Shown here: in pieces, positions 37,927 to 48,706 of the stretch
Layout: the number at the start of each line of letters is the position of its first letter
Numbering within the stretch: the stretch's first letter is position 1
Source: Thiohalophilus thiocyanatoxydans
GTDB lineage: Bacteria > Pseudomonadota > Gammaproteobacteria > UBA6429 > Thiohalophilaceae
DNA length: 64,000 nucleotides
Direction of reading: 5' to 3'
NCBI RefSeq assembly: GCF_004366735.1
Contig: NZ_SOQX01000003.1
Location: forward strand, 186,001 to 250,000
Made by a program: the position numbers and the translations under genes
Notes under the pieces: model-generated
Told to the model about the DNA's origin: nothing
Databases searched by the model: none
What the model saw: the letters and a program-made list of their open reading frames with translations, nothing else

Positions 37927-38229
37927 TTAGATGATTGGTTCTGCATCCTTCTGTTCACGAGACTGTTTCTGAGCAAGTTCGCTTTGTTTCTCGGCTTCGT
38001 TAGCCAGATCAACGGCCTTCTCATATTCGCCTTCTTTGGCGGCTTTTTCGGCTGCCTTGATCATCTTGCCGGTATCGCGCCAGGCATAGTTGACGTTTTT
38101 GGCTTTGTTCAGTTCGCTTTTCGCGGCACTGATGGCATTGTTGGCGTCCTGTTCAGACATGCTCGGGCCGGTTGCACACGCGGCCAGAGTCAGGGCAGCA
38201 GTCATCGCCATAATCGCTATCTTCTTCAT
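37927..38229 (-). CDS. SoxXA-binding protein (SoxK)-like lipoprotein
   Basis: A 100-residue predicted lipoprotein. The signal peptide MKKIAIMAMTAALTLAAC has its lipidated Cys at residue 18. The mature part is helical and Ala/Lys/Glu-rich, with the family-like features AWRDTGKMIKAAEKAAKEGEYEKAVDLANEAEKQ. This pattern matches SoxXA-binding proteins (SoxK/SAXB), which stimulate SoxXA in thiosulfate oxidation. No sox genes lie nearby, so function in Sox is inference; a generic envelope lipoprotein is the alternative. ATG 38229 is preferred over 38250. Confidence 0.7.
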   Translation of the reverse strand: MKKIAIMAMTAALTLAACATGPSMSEQDANNAISAAKSELNKAKNVNYAWRDTGKMIKAAEKAAKEGEYEKAVDLANEAEKQSELAQKQSREQKDAEPII

Positions 38230-38394
38230 GGGCTCCTCCGATGGAATCACTTGTTATGAGTTTATCTTGGGTTTGTGATTTACGATCCTTGCCGGATCTT
38301 GATTGTTATTCAGTTTTTTGGCTGGAGCAAAAATGCCACCAAGCCGCACTTGGAGTCCATTATGCGGGGTCAGAATCCAGATGGCAACCGCTGA

Positions 38395-39945
<1,551 letters not shown>

Positions 39946-39954
39946 ATCAGGACT

Positions 39955-39976
39955 GCCGGGTATCACTTTACCCGGC
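39955..39976 (+). terminator. Hairpin after guaB
   Basis: GCCGGGT / ACCCGGC stem with a short loop, followed by a pyrimidine-rich tract. It is a likely terminator. The rest of the 328-bp gap to 40273 holds no gene I can support. Confidence 0.55.
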
Positions 39977-40273
39977 CGCTCTCCTTCCTCTCTGTCTTCT
40001 TTCTCTCCGCGAGCTCTGGTTTTTAGCCAAGCAGCTCGTTTTAAATAGTCGTTACGAATGCCGGATCAATCGGGTGGTGGCACGGTACCGCTAGGCGTAA
40101 TACCTGTTGAGATAACGGCACGATGGCAGGCCGCCTGGCCTTAAAATGTCTGCTGACGGTCTTGCTGGCTATTACTACAGCCTGAAGTCTGGAGTGGGTC
40201 GCTGTCGTTGGCCGGATTTTTTTTGTAGACTCAAAAGACAGTCCAATACACACCGGGCGGATCAGCCTCCACC

Positions 40274-43200
40274 ATGCATAATCCCGTGACGCCGACACAT
40301 GATGCCCACCATATGATTGACAAGGTGGTGGCGCGTGCCCATAACAGCTTTCCCGTCCGGGATCATGACAACATAGAGCGGTTTATCCGTCAGTACCTGG
40401 GCAGTGTGTCCTGGGAGGACATGGCCGAACGTCAGCTGGAGGACCTGTACGGTGCGGTGATCTCACACTGGAACCTGGTGAGCCAACGTCTGCCGCAGCA
40501 GGTGCTGATCCGGGTACAAAATCCCACCCTGGAAGAGCATGGTTGGCAATCGACCCATACGGTTGTTGAAGTCATCCAGAAGGATATGCCATTTCTGGTG
40601 GATTCCGTGCGTATGGCACTGAATCGGCACGGGTTGACGGTTCATCTGATTATTCATCCGGTGATGCGTATAGAGCGCAACGCGGAAGGTCGTCTGATCA
40701 AGGTGTTTGATATCGATGAAATCGGTGATGAGACCGCCAATGAAGCCTGTATGTATTTCGAGGTGGACCAGCAGAGTGATCCGGTCGTGTTACAGGCGTT
40801 GTATGATGATATCGCCCGGGTGCTCGCGGATATCGAGGCCTGTGTACAGGACTGGCAACCGATGCGGGAACGTTTGCGAACCATTATCGGCGAAGTCAAG
40901 GCAATCACCCCACCACTGGATGATGAACAACTGGAGGAAGATCTGGCTTTTCTGGAATGGCTGGATCAGGACCATTTTACCTTTATCGGTTATCGTGAAT
41001 ATCAACTCGAACATCGCAAAGGGAGTGATTCTTTAAAAATTATTCCTGACAGTGGGCTGGGAATTTTGCGTAATGCTGAGGATAATACCTATTCCCGCAG
41101 CTTCGAACAATTACACCCCCGGGCCAAACAAAAAGCCCACGAACCGGCTTTGTTGATTCTGACCAAGAGTAATTCCCGGGCGACCGTTCACCGGCCTGGC
41201 TATCTGGACTATGTCGGTATCAAGCGATTCGATGCCGATGGCAAAGTGATCGGTGAATGGCGTTTTCTCGGGCTGTATACTTCCGCAGCCTATATTCGCC
41301 GCGCCACGGACATCCCGTTGCTGCGGCGCAAGGTACAGTCCGTGATGCGTCGCTCCGGTTTTCGAGCGCACAGTCATTCACAAAAAGCGCTGTTGAATAT
41401 CGTTGAAACCCTGCCGCGTGATGAACTGTTCCAGTGTACCGATGACGAACTGTATGAAATTGCGCACAGCATTTTGCAACTTCAGGAGCGGCAACGTGTA
41501 CGGGTGATTGTGCGTCCCGATGCTTATGGACGATTTGTTTCCATCCTGATTTATATGCCGCGGGATCGCTTCAATACCGATATCCGGCTCAAGGTCCAGG
41601 AGATTCTCGCCAACCTGTTTAATGCCCGGGAACTGGACTTTACAGTCTGGCTGACCGATTCGGTACTGGCCCGTTTGCATCTGATACTGCATCTGCCACC
41701 CGGCGAGTTGCCCCGGTATGAGACCGAGGAAATTGAAAAACGTATCGCGGCTACTATTCGCAGCTGGAAAGATGAATTGCATGGCGCGCTGATTCATGAA
41801 TACGGCGAGGAGCAGGGCAACAGATTATTGCAGGAATATGAGACCGCCTTTCCTGTCTCCTACCAGGGAGAGTATTCGGCGGAAATCGCCGCGCATGATA
41901 TCCACAAACTCGAAGCGCTGAAAAATGGCCTGGATCTGGGGATGGGACTGTATCACCCGGTAGAAGCGCCGCAGGAGAAAATCCGCTTCAAACTGTTTCA
42001 TACCGAAGAGCCATTATCTCTTTCTTTGTTATTACCCGTTCTGGAGAATATGGGGCTGAAGGTTATTGACGAGCGACCGCATCGTCTGCAACCGGCCGGA
42101 CGCCCCCTGGTCTGGCTGCATGATGTCGGTATGGTGTATGCGTATAAAGGGAAACTGGATATCGAACAGATCAGGCAGATTTTTCAGGATGCCTTTGTGC
42201 GCATATGGTATGGAGTGGTGGAAAATGACGGACTAAATGCCCTGGTGTTGCGCGCCCGGCTTGACTGGCGCGAAGTCGTGGTGATTCGAAGCTGTGTCAA
42301 ATATCTTAAACAGACCAACTTCCCGTTCAGTCAGAACTATATGGAACAGGCGCTGGTGGAACATCCCCAGATTGCCCGAATGCTGGTGGATCTGTTTCTG
42401 GTGCGCTTCGATCCCGACGGACAGGCACAAGCCGCCGAACGCAGCGAACGGATCACTGATGCGATTCAACGCTCCCTGGATGAAGTGCCGACGCTGGATG
42501 CGGATCGAATATTACGCCGCCTATTTGTCCTGCTCCAGGCCATGCTACGCACCAACTACTTTCAGACAACGGACCAGCAGGCCCCAAGGGCTTATCTGTC
42601 ATTCAAACTGGATCCGCAAAAAATCCCCGATCTGCCCAACCCGCAACCCCGGTTCGAGATATTTGTTTACTCGCCGCAAACCGAGGGGGTCCACCTGCGA
42701 GGTGATAAGGTCGCGCGTGGCGGTATCCGCTGGTCAGACCGCCAGGAGGATTTTCGCACCGAAGTCTTTGGGCTGATGAAGGCCCAGATGGTGAAAAATG
42801 CCGTAATCATTCCCGTTGGCGCGAAGGGCGGTTTCATTGTCAAACAGAATCTGCGTGAACTGGAACGCGATGAGGTGAATCAGCGGGTTATCAGTTGTTA
42901 CAAAACCTTTATTCGCGGATTGCTGGATTTGACCGATAACCTGATCGACGACAAACCGGTTCCGCCACCCCGGGTGGTCAGTTATGACGAGCCGGATCCC
43001 TATCTGGTAGTGGCGGCCGACAAGGGGACGGCCTCTTTCTCCGATACCGCCAATGCCATCGCCCGGGAGTATAACTTCTGGCTGGATGATGCCTTTGCTT
43101 CAGGGGGCTCGAGCGGTTACGACCACAAGAAAATGGGAATTACCGCCCGCGGTGGCTGGGAGTCGGTCAAACGCCACTTTCGGGAAATCGGTAAGGATAT

Positions 43201-45130
43201 TCAGCTGGAAAACTTTACCGTTGCCGGAATCGGGGATATGGCCGGCGACGTCTTTGGCAACGGTATGTTGTTATCCCGCCATATCCACTTGATAGCGGCC
43301 TTCAATCACAAGGAGATTTTTCTGGATCCCGAGCCGGATGCCGAGCACAGTTTCAGGGAACGTGAACGCCTGTTCAACCTGCCACACTCCAACTGGTCAG
43401 ATTATGATCCGACACTTATCTCCAAAGGCGGGGGAGTTTATTCGCGTACGGCAAAATCCATTACGCTTTCTCCACAGGTGAAAAACGCTTTGCAAGTGGA
43501 GGCCGGGTCACTGACACCCAACGAACTGATTACGGCAATTCTCAAAGCACCGGTTGAACTGTTCTGGAACGGCGGTATCGGGACTTTTGTCAAAGCCAGT
43601 GATGAAAGCCATGATGATGCGGATGATCGGGCTAATGATGCCCTGAGAGTCAATGCCGATGAATTGCGCTGCCGGGTGATCGGAGAAGGGGGGAATCTGG
43701 GGTTGACACAGCGTTCCCGTATCGAGTTCGCTCGACAGGGTGGGCGTCTCAATACCGACTTTATCGATAATTCGGGTGGGGTTGATTGTTCCGATCACGA
43801 AGTCAACATCAAGATATTGCTCAACAAGGCGATGAGCGAAGAGTTGCTTGACGAATCACAGCGCAACCAGCTTCTCGACAGTATGACCGAAGATGTCGCC
43901 CGCCTGGTTCTGATAAACAATTATCAGCAGAGTGAGGCGCTTTCGCTCAGTGAGCACCTGGCTCCGACATTATTGGATGAACATATTCGCCTGATGCGAA
44001 TGATGGAACGTAAAGGGTTGATCCAACGCGAGACCTGGAGTCTTCCCGATGATGAAAATCTGTCGTCACGACGCAGCACCGAACAGGGATTAAGTCGACC
44101 TGAACTGGCCGTGTTACAGGCGTTTAGCAAGATCGATCTATATCAGGAACTACTGGCTTCCGGGGTTCTTGATGAAGGGTATCTGATTAATGAACTTCCG
44201 ATTTATTTTCCCGAGGCGATTGCCAGGCAATATCCGCAGTATATGAACAATCATCCGTTACGTCGGGAAATTATCGCAACGTTCATCGCCAATAGTATGA
44301 TTAATCGGATGGGTATGGCTTTCCCGTCTCGCCTTTATGAGCACACCGGCGCACCGATTCCCGAGATCGCCTGCGCTTACCTGGTAACCCGCAAAACTTT
44401 TGACCTACCCGGCTTGTGGCAACAGATCGCGTTACTCGATAACCGGGTCACGGCCTCTGTCCAGCTCGATATGTTAAGCGCAATCCGCCGCCTGGCCAAT
44501 CAGTCTACATTGTGGTTATTACAAAATATTCCGCGTCCGCTGGATATTGGCGCCACAATTGATAAATACATGGATAGTGTCTCCTCCCTGATTCATGCCT
44601 TGCCGAGCCAGGTTGTTGAGGAGGATAGTGAAGCTCTGGCTAAAGCGGCACAGGCGTACCAGGAACAGGATATCCCCGAACCCTTTGCCTGGCGTATGGC
44701 GGGACTACCCTACCTGTTTCCGGCGCTGGATATGGTTGAAGTCGCCCTGCAGACGGGGCAAAGTCCGGTATTTGTCGCTCAGGTGTTCAATCGGATCGGG
44801 GCGGCACTGGAGTTACACTGGTTACGGGATCAGATCGATAAATTATCGCGCAAAGAGCACTGGACACGCCTGGCGCGCTCCGCCCTGCGCGATGAATTGT
44901 ATCGCCTGCAACGTCTGTTGACCGCCAGCGTGCTGGATTCCGATGCGACAAATACCGACGCGATGCTATTGGTTGAAAATTGGCGAGCGGCTCAGGAAGC
45001 CGTGCTGGAACGGTACACTCGGCGCTTTGTGGAATTTAAATCAGCCAGTGTGGATCTGGCATTGCTCAATGTGGCATTGAACGAACTTCAAAAGTTGATT
45101 CGTAATCTTGATGAGCCCGGCGAATATTGA
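40274..45130 (+). CDS. NAD-specific glutamate dehydrogenase, large 180-kDa class
   Basis: Oxidative deamination of glutamate to 2-oxoglutarate. The 1618-residue length and domain pattern match the GDH2/Bac_GDH (PF05088) class. A long N-terminal regulatory half contains ACT-like segments. The catalytic part has GAKGGFIVK (about 849), DKGTASFSDTANA, GSSGYDHKKMGITARGGWE (about 947) and VAGIGDMAGDVFGNGML (NAD fold, about 983), with a helical C-terminal extension. The ribosome-binding site is weak. It is monocistronic, ending in a strong terminator. Such enzymes feed amino-acid carbon into the TCA cycle and are often allosterically controlled. Confidence 0.95.
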   Translation: MHNPVTPTHDAHHMIDKVVARAHNSFPVRDHDNIERFIRQYLGSVSWEDMAERQLEDLYGAVISHWNLVSQRLPQQVLIRVQNPTLEEHGWQSTHTVVEVIQKDMPFLVDSVRMALNRHGLTVHLIIHPVMRIERNAEGRLIKVFDIDEIGDETANEACMYFEVDQQSDPVVLQALYDDIARVLADIEACVQDWQPMRERLRTIIGEVKAITPPLDDEQLEEDLAFLEWLDQDHFTFIGYREYQLEHRKGSDSLKIIPDSGLGILRNAEDNTYSRSFEQLHPRAKQKAHEPALLILTKSNSRATVHRPGYLDYVGIKRFDADGKVIGEWRFLGLYTSAAYIRRATDIPLLRRKVQSVMRRSGFRAHSHSQKALLNIVETLPRDELFQCTDDELYEIAHSILQLQERQRVRVIVRPDAYGRFVSILIYMPRDRFNTDIRLKVQEILANLFNARELDFTVWLTDSVLARLHLILHLPPGELPRYETEEIEKRIAATIRSWKDELHGALIHEYGEEQGNRLLQEYETAFPVSYQGEYSAEIAAHDIHKLEALKNGLDLGMGLYHPVEAPQEKIRFKLFHTEEPLSLSLLLPVLENMGLKVIDERPHRLQPAGRPLVWLHDVGMVYAYKGKLDIEQIRQIFQDAFVRIWYGVVENDGLNALVLRARLDWREVVVIRSCVKYLKQTNFPFSQNYMEQALVEHPQIARMLVDLFLVRFDPDGQAQAAERSERITDAIQRSLDEVPTLDADRILRRLFVLLQAMLRTNYFQTTDQQAPRAYLSFKLDPQKIPDLPNPQPRFEIFVYSPQTEGVHLRGDKVARGGIRWSDRQEDFRTEVFGLMKAQMVKNAVIIPVGAKGGFIVKQNLRELERDEVNQRVISCYKTFIRGLLDLTDNLIDDKPVPPPRVVSYDEPDPYLVVAADKGTASFSDTANAIAREYNFWLDDAFASGGSSGYDHKKMGITARGGWESVKRHFREIGKDIQLENFTVAGIGDMAGDVFGNGMLLSRHIHLIAAFNHKEIFLDPEPDAEHSFRERERLFNLPHSNWSDYDPTLISKGGGVYSRTAKSITLSPQVKNALQVEAGSLTPNELITAILKAPVELFWNGGIGTFVKASDESHDDADDRANDALRVNADELRCRVIGEGGNLGLTQRSRIEFARQGGRLNTDFIDNSGGVDCSDHEVNIKILLNKAMSEELLDESQRNQLLDSMTEDVARLVLINNYQQSEALSLSEHLAPTLLDEHIRLMRMMERKGLIQRETWSLPDDENLSSRRSTEQGLSRPELAVLQAFSKIDLYQELLASGVLDEGYLINELPIYFPEAIARQYPQYMNNHPLRREIIATFIANSMINRMGMAFPSRLYEHTGAPIPEIACAYLVTRKTFDLPGLWQQIALLDNRVTASVQLDMLSAIRRLANQSTLWLLQNIPRPLDIGATIDKYMDSVSSLIHALPSQVVEEDSEALAKAAQAYQEQDIPEPFAWRMAGLPYLFPALDMVEVALQTGQSPVFVAQVFNRIGAALELHWLRDQIDKLSRKEHWTRLARSALRDELYRLQRLLTASVLDSDATNTDAMLLVENWRAAQEAVLERYTRRFVEFKSASVDLALLNVALNELQKLIRNLDEPGEY

Positions 45131-45187
45131 AAAGGGCAGGTGTCCTGCTGTTCGCGATATCATTGCCGCTCTGAAACCAATGCGCAC

Positions 45188-45219
45188 AAAAAAGCCCGGC
45201 ACACAGGCCGGGCTTTTTT
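45188..45219. terminator. Bidirectional terminator
   Basis: AAAAAAGCCCGGC / GCCGGGCTTTTTT with a 6-base loop, between the convergent glutamate dehydrogenase and TauE/SafE genes. Confidence 0.9.
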
Positions 45220-45237
45220 ATGACATTGCGAATCGAC

Positions 45238-46329
45238 TTATGATTCTGCCACGGAGGCGGCGTATTCTGCATCCGCCTGTTGTTTCTTATGTTGTTTGAT
45301 ACCCTTGAGCAGTGCAGCAAGGATTGCAAACGCGCCACTCAATAATGCCAGCGCCAGAGTGCCAAAGCTGATGTTGCTCAGTAACGAGCTGGTTCCCTCG
45401 GAAATAGTGCTGATGAGATCCAGATCAGACAGGTAAACCGGCATCTCGAACAGCCGGCTGAACAGCACGATGATCATAATCATGCCCATGATCATCTTGA
45501 CCGTATAGTCCCGGACATAGGTGGTACCGATGGCACCGATCTGCACGCCGAACAAAGAGCCGGCCAGGATGATCATCGCCAGGCGAATATCCACGAAACC
45601 TTCCCAGGCATAGAACAGACTGCCGCCCATGCCCATGACAAACGCCACAACCAGCTCGGTGGCCGAGGCCATCAGGGCCGGGACGCCCAGGACATACATC
45701 ATGGCAGGAACGCCGATGAAACCACCTACCGCAATCGAGGCGGCCAGCAAGCCGGTGGCAAAACCCAGCGGGGCAATGAACAGGACCGAGACCCGTTTGC
45801 CACCGATGGAGTGGAAGCGCATCATGGTGCCGGGGATGTTGATGGATTGGACCCATTTGGCCAGACGCGGGGTGATATGTTCCGCGCCCTCCACATCGCC
45901 GCCTTCACGTTTGCAACGGAATGCATCGCGCAACACGTAACCGCCGACCAGCGCCAGGACGACAATAAAGACCACAGAGACATAGAGATCGGTGCCGGTA
46001 TCGCCAAAGTTATTGCGAATATTGGTCATAAACTCCTTACCGACGAATACGCCGATCTCGGCAAAGATACCCATGATGAGGCCCAGCTTGATGTCGACCT
46101 GGCCGTACTTGTTTCGCTTTATGGAGGCGACCAGCGCCTTGGGGAATTTGTGCGCCATATTACTGGCCACGGCGATTACTGCCGGGGCACCCAGGCTCAT
46201 CATGGCCGGGGTCAGGACGAAGGCGCCCCCGGAACCGATGAAGCCGCTGACCATGCCACCGATAAAACCGACCAGGAACAGCAAAAAGACGGTTGTTGCA
46301 TTGAGATCCAGAAAATTGACAGCTTCCAC
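45238..46329 (-). CDS. TauE/SafE family sulfite/anion exporter
   Basis: A multi-span inner-membrane transporter of 363 residues. The first repeat has FVGFIGGMVSGFIGSGGAFVLTPA-type Gly-rich helices; the second has LAASIAVGGFIGVPAMMYVLG. Both are typical of the TauE/SafE (DUF81) family that exports sulfite or sulfonates. There is a larger cytosolic loop (FRCKREGGDVEGAEHITPRL) and a charged C-terminal tail (KGIKQHKKQQ). It is co-directional with the small membrane gene upstream and divergent from a CysB-like regulator, so sulfur-compound export is a reasonable inference. Confidence 0.88.
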   Translation of the reverse strand: MEAVNFLDLNATTVFLLFLVGFIGGMVSGFIGSGGAFVLTPAMMSLGAPAVIAVASNMAHKFPKALVASIKRNKYGQVDIKLGLIMGIFAEIGVFVGKEFMTNIRNNFGDTGTDLYVSVVFIVVLALVGGYVLRDAFRCKREGGDVEGAEHITPRLAKWVQSINIPGTMMRFHSIGGKRVSVLFIAPLGFATGLLAASIAVGGFIGVPAMMYVLGVPALMASATELVVAFVMGMGGSLFYAWEGFVDIRLAMIILAGSLFGVQIGAIGTTYVRDYTVKMIMGMIMIIVLFSRLFEMPVYLSDLDLISTISEGTSSLLSNISFGTLALALLSGAFAILAALLKGIKQHKKQQADAEYAASVAES

Positions 46330-46347
46330 GACATTAACCTCTTGAGA

Positions 46348-46620
46348 TTATTTTTTCTTGGCTTTGAGACCCAGCGCTTCCCAGAAATAACCGGTGAAGG
46401 CGCCGTGCACCAGGGAGAAAACCAGGGCGATGATGATGGGGATAAAAAACAGGGTTTTGTCGCCGCGGCTGGTTGCCTCCGCCATGTGACGGATTTCATC
46501 ATTGAATACGAATAATAAAATGTAGAGTCCCAGGCTCAGGCACCCATACAGGATGGTAAAGAGGGTAGCCGTCGAGAACATTTTGCGTCCGGGCGCCGGT
46601 TTGTCTGCAGGTTTGGTCAT
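46348..46620 (-). CDS. Small two-span membrane protein, TauE partner
   Basis: A 90-residue protein with two membrane segments (LFTILYGCLSLGLYILLFVF and LFFIPIIIALVFSLVHGAFTGYF) and a C-terminal KAKKK. I do not recognise a named family. It lies 18 bp upstream of the TauE/SafE gene and is surely co-transcribed, so it may be an accessory subunit. Confidence 0.78.
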   Translation of the reverse strand: MTKPADKPAPGRKMFSTATLFTILYGCLSLGLYILLFVFNDEIRHMAEATSRGDKTLFFIPIIIALVFSLVHGAFTGYFWEALGLKAKKK

Positions 46621-46663
46621 CGATGCACTCCATGGATGCTTGCGGGTGCTTTCCTAGGCCGCT

Positions 46664-46828
46664 GATATCGCCCTGTGGAATATCACCCGGAGTTAGTCTT
46701 TTCAGTCTGGTTGCCGGCGAACTGACCGGCTGACAGAAAACTACAGGAAATTAGTAAGATATGCTTACCGAGGGCGCGTATTATGCGACAGTGTTTCAGT
46801 ATTTACTAATGAAATTCTTTATGTAAAT
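46664..46828. promoter_or_regulatory. LysR-type operator region between divergent genes
   Basis: Three inverted repeats are visible: GATAT-N11-ATATC (46664-46684), GTAAG-ATATG-CTTAC (46754-46768) and ATTTAC-N16-GTAAAT (46801-46828). The middle one has the T-N11-A spacing (T46755, A46767) typical of LysR-family boxes. Confidence 0.5.
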
Positions 46829-46836
46829 ATTCCTGT

Positions 46837-47754
46837 ATGGAATATCAAGAACTCCCCGATATCAACGGCTGGGCGACTTTGCGGGCGATTGTCGAGCAGG
46901 GCGGTGTCTCCGCGGCCGCCGCGGCGCTGAATATCGGCCAGCCGGCGGTGACCAAGCGCCTGCGGGCCCTGGAAGCCAGTTACGGGACCCGGCTGATGGA
47001 GCGGGTCAGCGGCCGGCTGCGGCTGACGCCCGCAGGTGAAAAGGTCTATCTGCTGGCGGTCCAGACCCTGGATCGCCAGCGCGCCCTCTATGAAGAGTTC
47101 CAGAATCTGCATCTGGGGCAGAATACCCTGGCTCTGGAGGTGACGTTTTCCATTGGCGAGCACCTGCTGCCGGATCTGCTTTTCCAGTTTGCCGATCACT
47201 ATCCCGATTACAAGATCGACAGTCGCATGGCTTACGGCCGGGACATCCAGTCCCACCTGGTGACCGGACACACCGATCTGGCGCTGATGGAGAATGCACC
47301 GGATCATCCTGATGTGCTGGTGCAAAAATGGGCGGATGATGAGTTGTGGCTGGTCTGCGGCGCCAGCCATCCCCTGGCCGGGACCGACTGGCTGCCGATC
47401 GAACGGCTGACTGAACTCCCTTATGTGTTACGGGAGAAACACGCCTCCAGCCGCGAGGAGCTGGAGCAGGCGTTAAGCGGTATTGGCATCGAAAAACTCA
47501 ACGTGACCCTGGAAGTCGGATCCACCGATACGATTGTGGAGATGCTGGCCCGGGGTAAACATGTCAGCTTTCTTCCGCGCTTTGCCGTGGCGGACAAGGT
47601 CCTGCGGGGTGATCTCTACCATGTCAAGATTACCGGTTTCCGCATCCTGCGTACGCTCTGGATCGCGCGCAATCGCGCCAAGCTCGATCATCCCGTGGCG
47701 GAAGCATTTGTTGATCTTTTACGGAATATGACTGTATCGCAGCCTGGAATGTAA
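46837..47754 (+). CDS. LysR-family transcriptional regulator (CysB-like)
   Basis: A 305-residue regulator with an N-terminal winged HTH (WATLRAIVEQGGVSAAAAALNIGQPAVTKRLRALE) and a C-terminal periplasmic-binding-like effector domain. The HTH recognition helix and PAVTKRL are of the CysB/LysR type. It is divergently transcribed from the TauE/SafE pair, the classic arrangement for a LysR regulator and its target. The effector is unknown. Confidence 0.88.
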   Translation: MEYQELPDINGWATLRAIVEQGGVSAAAAALNIGQPAVTKRLRALEASYGTRLMERVSGRLRLTPAGEKVYLLAVQTLDRQRALYEEFQNLHLGQNTLALEVTFSIGEHLLPDLLFQFADHYPDYKIDSRMAYGRDIQSHLVTGHTDLALMENAPDHPDVLVQKWADDELWLVCGASHPLAGTDWLPIERLTELPYVLREKHASSREELEQALSGIGIEKLNVTLEVGSTDTIVEMLARGKHVSFLPRFAVADKVLRGDLYHVKITGFRILRTLWIARNRAKLDHPVAEAFVDLLRNMTVSQPGM

Positions 47755-47954
47755 ATAGTGTTATCCCCTGACAGTTTTGACTGATAATCACTCTGTGTAT
47801 TACCCGTACACCTGGTATCATTTTCCGAAAACTAAATTTCCAAACAGTGATGATTTTCACTGACTCGTTGCTGCCTCCTTCTATACTTTAGCTTATGTAA
47901 GCCCTCACCCGGACGGGTGTTGGGTAACTGTTAAGCGTCCAGGGAGTGATGATG

Positions 47955-48698
47955 ATGAAACGCAGGTTAAAATCCGTATTATCAATTCTATTATCAGGTC
48001 TGTTGATGTCGGGGATGGTCGTGGCGGACGAAGAGGCCGAACTCCAGCAACAGGCCGAGACCATGGATAATGGAAACCCCCGGGTAGTCACCGATAAGCT
48101 GACCGAAACCTTTAGTGATTTTGCCGGTTCAGAGGAAAATGCCTCCGCTCTGATTACAGGTTTGCGTAATGGTGATGAGATTACTATTACAACCGGGCAG
48201 GATGCCGAAACCAGCACCGCGACCTTCACAGATCCAACCGGCCAGAGCGGTTACGGCAATGTGTTTATCTCCCTGAGCCTGGCACAGGAACAGCTTGCGG
48301 CGTCCGGTATCAGTCAACCGACGGCCGAACAGATTGAGCTTGCTCTGCTAGGCGGTGAACTGGATGCCGATGTCAGTTTAGAGGGCGTGCTGACGCTACG
48401 TGAGCAGGGCATGGGCTGGGGTGAAATCGCCCAAACCATGGACACCAGGCTGGGGCACGTTATCAGGGGGTTACGTTCTGCCAATCAGGCGGCTGAGCCC
48501 AACCGCGGTGACGACAGGGCGAATCAGGCGACGAGCAAATCACAGCGTATGGACAAGTCGGCTCGTGAAGGGCGACAGGTCGGATCTGAGCGTCCCGAGC
48601 AATTCGCCAGGCCTGATCGGCCACAACGTCCGGAAAGACCCGAGCGACCCGAACGGCCAGAGCGGCCCGACAAACCACAAACGCCTGCTCGAAATTGA
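47955..48698 (+). CDS. Secreted protein with PER-repeat tail, unknown
   Basis: About 247 residues, with a signal peptide (MKRRLKSVLSILLSGLLMSG, cleavage near VVA-DEE). The middle part contains GVLTLREQGMGWGEIAQTMDTRLG, a motif recurring in secreted proteobacterial proteins of unknown function. The tail has imperfect Pro-Glu-Arg tripeptide repeats (48611-48680). Several ATGs are stacked in frame; 47955 has the best spacing from AGGGAG (47941-47946). It is likely co-transcribed with the barrel gene that follows it directly. Confidence 0.72.
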   Translation: MKRRLKSVLSILLSGLLMSGMVVADEEAELQQQAETMDNGNPRVVTDKLTETFSDFAGSEENASALITGLRNGDEITITTGQDAETSTATFTDPTGQSGYGNVFISLSLAQEQLAASGISQPTAEQIELALLGGELDADVSLEGVLTLREQGMGWGEIAQTMDTRLGHVIRGLRSANQAAEPNRGDDRANQATSKSQRMDKSAREGRQVGSERPEQFARPDRPQRPERPERPERPERPDKPQTPARN

Positions 48699-48706
48699 GG
48701 TTGGCA

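Noticed and set aside
48611-48680. Possible CRISPR-like array
   Set aside because: Short tandem 9-bp units inside a coding region, without spacers; they encode a PER tract.
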